A stretch of 64,000 nt of DNA from Planotetraspora mira (lineage in GTDB: Bacteria > Actinomycetota > Actinomycetes > Streptosporangiales > Streptosporangiaceae). The position numbers were made by a program, and so were the translations under genes. Shown here piece by piece: positions 61,331-64,000 of this stretch (position 1 is its first letter; each line of letters starts with the position of its first letter). The stretch lies in the NCBI RefSeq assembly GCF_016863275.1, contig NZ_BOOO01000010.1, positions 1 to 64,000 on the forward strand, written 5' to 3'. Under the pieces are notes generated by a model that ran no database searches, was not told the DNA's origin, and worked only from the letters and a program-made list of their open reading frames with translations.

Positions 61331-64000
61331 GTGACTTACAGCAGCTACGGCCAAGAGGAACCTTCGGGCTCCGGCGGATCGCCCCGCCCTGGGCGTCGCC
61401 GCCGTTCGCCCGGACCGAGCGGGGACAACCGTGCGACGGCCCGCGGCGAACAGCCCCAGTCAGGACAAGGCCGTCCGCACGCCCAGCAGCCGCCTCCCGC
61501 GGCCCCCCGGCCGGCGCGGCCCAGTGCCCCGGCCGACCCTCGCCGTAGTCAGTCCGCGTTCGAGGACACGGCCGCGATGGGCGCGGTGCAGCCGCCGGCA
61601 GGCGGCCGCCGGCCCGATCAGCGCCAGCCCTCGGGAGACCCCCGCCAGCCCGGCCGCGACCCGCGACAGGGCGCAGGCGCCGGTGGCGCCGGCCCTCGTG
61701 GCGCCGATCCCCGCGGTGCCGGTCCACGGCCGCCTGGCGCCCCCGCTGGACCCGGTGCTCCGGCAGGTCCTGGTGGCGCCCTTGTGCCCGCGGGACCTGG
61801 CAGGTCCGCGCGCTCAGGCGCGCCCGGCGGCCCTGGAGTCCCCGGCGCCGACGGAGGCCGAGGCCGCGGTGGTCCGGGCGCGCCCGGCGACCGTACGCAG
61901 GCTCTGGGAGCGACCGCGGGCGGGTTCCGGCGCGATCAGGACGGTGAAGGCACCCAGGCGATGTCCGCGGGAGGCGCCCGCAGGGCAGGAGGGCCCGGCA
62001 GGCGTCGCATGGGCCCCGGCGGTCCTGGCGGCTCCGACGGCCCGGGCGGTCCCGGTGGCCGCGGGCCCCGCGACCCGTTCGACGACGACGACGATGAGAA
62101 GCGTCGCGACTGGAAGCGGTTCATCCCCAACTGGAAGATCGTCGTAGCCGGCTTCACGATCCTGGCCGCAGGCGTCTTCGGCATGATCGCGGTCGCCTAC
62201 GCGAACACCCCGGTCCCCAAGGTCACCCAGGACGAGGCCCTCGCGCAGGGCAGCGGCATCTACTACTCCGACGGCAAGACGCTCATCTCTCACTACGGGG
62301 CCCCCCGTGAGATCATCCCCATCAGCGACGTCCCCGAGCACGTCCGGGACGCCGTCGTCTCGATCGAGAACAAGACGTTCTATCAGGACTCCGGCATCTC
62401 GGTCCCCGGAATGGCGCGCTCCGTCTGGATGACGGCGACGGGCCAGCAGTTGCAGGGCGCGTCCACGATCACGCAGCAGATGGCCCGCAACTACTACGAC
62501 GGCCTCAGCCAGGACGTGTCGATCAAACGAAAGCTCAAGGAGATCTTCGTCGCGGTCAAGCTCGACAAGGAGCTGACGAAGGACAAGATCCTCGAGCAGT
62601 ACCTCAACACCGTGAACTTCGGCCGTGCCTACGGCATCCAGGCGGCCGCCAAGGCCTACTTCAAGAAGACCGCCAAGCAACTCACCCCGGCGGAGGGCGC
62701 CTACCTCGCGGCCCGCATCCAGACGCCGGCCCTCGAGGCGGACTCTCCGCAACTCCAGGGCCGGTTCAAGGACGTCATCAACGCGATGGCGGCCTACAAC
62801 CCCGGGAAGTACGGCAGCCTGCCGACCACTGCGAAGTTCCCCAAGACGATCAAGTCGAGCATCAACCAGGACCTCAGTGGCTCCAAGGGCTACATGGTCG
62901 AAGTGGCACTCCGGGAGTTGGATAAGAGAGGCATCCAGGCCGACAAGGTCGAGAGCCAGGGGTACAAGATCGTCACGACGTTCGACCGGAAGCTCATGTT
63001 GGCGGCGAAGAAGGCGGTCAAGGCCACGACCAATGGCATGGCCAAGGACTTCCACGCCGGACTCGCGGCCGTCGACCCCAAGACCGGACGGGTCGTCGCC
63101 TTCTATGGCGGAGACGACTACGAGCACGACCCGTGGAACGAGCCGTTCGACTCCAGGAAGCAGGCGGCGTCCGCTTTCAAGCCCTACGTCCTCGCCGCCT
63201 GGCTCGAGGCGGGGTACAGCCTCAACAGCTGGGTGCCCGGGAAGCAGACGGTTCCCGCGGAGCTTCCGGGCACCACGAAGATTTCGAACGATGAGGTCGT
63301 CAATCCTTCCATCGACGTGACCTACGCGACCGCGCACTCGATCAACACGGCCTTCGCCTCGATGGCCTTCGCGTTGCCCGGCAAGCTGGGCGATGTGAGG
63401 TCGCTGGCCGAGCAGGCAGGAATCAGTGAGACGGCGCTGAAGCAGGACGAGAAAGGCGTCAACGGTGAGCACGGGCACGGCTACCAGCTCGCGATCGGCA
63501 GCGTCGGGGTCACGCCGGTCGAGCAGGCCGCCGGCTACTCGATCTTCGCGAACAAGGGTCTGCACGCCGACTACCACGTGATCAAGTCGGTGACGCAGGG
63601 CAAGACGACCGTGCTGCCCGAGCTCAAGTCCCTCCGGCAGGTCATCTCGGAGGAGTCGGCGGCCGACGCGACCTCGGCGATGGAGGAAGTGCTCAAGGTC
63701 GGTACGGCCGCGGGCAAGGGAATCGGCCGTCCGGCGGCCGGCAAGACGGGAACGAACAACGACGAGAAGGAAGCCTGGTTCGTCGGCTTCACCCCGCAGT
63801 TGAGCACCGCGGTCGGGATGTACCGCGAGGAGTGCCGCACCAAGAAGGGCAAGGTCGTCCAGCCCGAGTATTCGAACTGCCCCTGGTCGGACGGGAAGAA
63901 GAACAGCAAGTACACCCCGCAGAAGCCGTACAGCTTGCCCTACGAGGTGTCGCTGCGATTCCAGGGTGCCGGTCCGCCCACCACGATCTGGCGCGCCTTC
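61331..64000 (+). CDS. Class A penicillin-binding protein (bifunctional, 3' end outside window)
   Basis: The reading frame from GTG at 61331 stays open to the window end (890 codons). A ~230-residue Pro/Gly/Arg-rich cytoplasmic head leads to one membrane helix (WKIVVAGFTILAAGVFGMIAVAY). The GT51 glycosyltransferase follows, with SIENKTFYQDSGISV and QGASTITQQMARN, then a transpeptidase with SAFK (SxxK), SINTAF (SxN) and GKTGTNND (KTG). These polymerise and cross-link peptidoglycan. GT motif 1 has Asn-Lys in place of the usual Asp-Arg (ENKTF versus EDRRF). The gene lies 82 bp after DUF5318, like ponA1 next to its DUF5318 neighbour in mycobacteria. Confidence 0.93.
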   Translation, partial: MTYSSYGQEEPSGSGGSPRPGRRRRSPGPSGDNRATARGEQPQSGQGRPHAQQPPPAAPRPARPSAPADPRRSQSAFEDTAAMGAVQPPAGGRRPDQRQPSGDPRQPGRDPRQGAGAGGAGPRGADPRGAGPRPPGAPAGPGAPAGPGGALVPAGPGRSARSGAPGGPGVPGADGGRGRGGPGAPGDRTQALGATAGGFRRDQDGEGTQAMSAGGARRAGGPGRRRMGPGGPGGSDGPGGPGGRGPRDPFDDDDDEKRRDWKRFIPNWKIVVAGFTILAAGVFGMIAVAYANTPVPKVTQDEALAQGSGIYYSDGKTLISHYGAPREIIPISDVPEHVRDAVVSIENKTFYQDSGISVPGMARSVWMTATGQQLQGASTITQQMARNYYDGLSQDVSIKRKLKEIFVAVKLDKELTKDKILEQYLNTVNFGRAYGIQAAAKAYFKKTAKQLTPAEGAYLAARIQTPALEADSPQLQGRFKDVINAMAAYNPGKYGSLPTTAKFPKTIKSSINQDLSGSKGYMVEVALRELDKRGIQADKVESQGYKIVTTFDRKLMLAAKKAVKATTNGMAKDFHAGLAAVDPKTGRVVAFYGGDDYEHDPWNEPFDSRKQAASAFKPYVLAAWLEAGYSLNSWVPGKQTVPAELPGTTKISNDEVVNPSIDVTYATAHSINTAFASMAFALPGKLGDVRSLAEQAGISETALKQDEKGVNGEHGHGYQLAIGSVGVTPVEQAAGYSIFANKGLHADYHVIKSVTQGKTTVLPELKSLRQVISEESAADATSAMEEVLKVGTAAGKGIGRPAAGKTGTNNDEKEAWFVGFTPQLSTAVGMYREECRTKKGKVVQPEYSNCPWSDGKKNSKYTPQKPYSLPYEVSLRFQGAGPPTTIWRAF

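Overview
The window is high-GC actinobacterial chromosome containing the replication origin. Gene content and order (rpmH-rnpA-yidD-yidC-jag-rsmG-parA-parB to the right of dnaA; dnaN-gnd-recF-dciA-gyrB-gyrA-DUF3566-tRNA-Ile to its left), GTG/TTG starts, leaderless-looking promoters and XRE/DUF397 plus ATPase genes fit a filamentous actinomycete. Streptosporangiaceae (Nonomuraea/Streptosporangium/Microbispora-like) is the best guess, but this is inference from layout and protein style, not from a search.

Region 1 (1-2.4 kb): the 3' end of an RCC1-repeat/Ig-like protein, a Phd/VapC toxin-antitoxin pair with a perfect operator palindrome, and tRNA-Ala(TGC). Region 2 (2.5-3.5 kb): a phosphonatase-like HAD hydrolase and a 39-codon DLW-39 gene. 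Region 3 (3.8-22.3 kb) is an accessory block lying between DLW-39/tRNA-Ala and tRNA-Ile. It holds an XRE regulator, DUF397 and two HATPase proteins; a DUF305 lipoprotein; a GH15 hydrolase; an LDH-like dehydrogenase; a PoxB-type TPP enzyme; three oxidoreductases; a tandem Nudix protein; two small secreted proteins sharing a Cys motif; cbtBA under a cobalamin riboswitch; an auxiliary TrpRS with a Trp-Trp leader peptide and attenuator; an MccF-like S66 peptidase; and a methyltransferase.

Region 4 (22.3-35.4 kb): tRNA-Ile, DUF3566, gyrA, gyrB, dciA, recF, gnd, dnaN, oriC (about 32.7-33.2 kb, a cluster of DnaA-box-like sites) and dnaA, all on the minus strand. Region 5 (35.4-41.4 kb): rpmH, rnpA, yidD, yidC, jag, rsmG, parA and parB on the plus strand, with four strong parS sites (one inside parA, three just after parB).

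Region 6 (41.4-54 kb): ddl with a 31-codon coupled upstream ORF, an aminotransferase, a GNAT protein, then trxA-trxB-sigM-pseudokinase-murJ-DUF6049 (cell envelope and thiol control), a YbaK-like deacylase and the CCA-adding enzyme. Region 7 (55.0-55.4 kb): a highly ordered array of eight copies of a 12-bp core, four direct and four inverted, spaced exactly 53 bp apart within each arm. Region 8 (55.4-64 kb): bioA, a 12-bp tandem repeat, an MFS transporter, idi, ino1 and a PadR regulator with its operator, a DUF5318 zinc-ribbon protein and the start of a class A PBP (cut by the window end).

Most promising for follow-up: the 53-bp-period inverted array, the attenuated TrpRS/MccF-like pair, the paired Cys-motif secreted proteins, and the accessory block between the usually adjacent tRNA genes.
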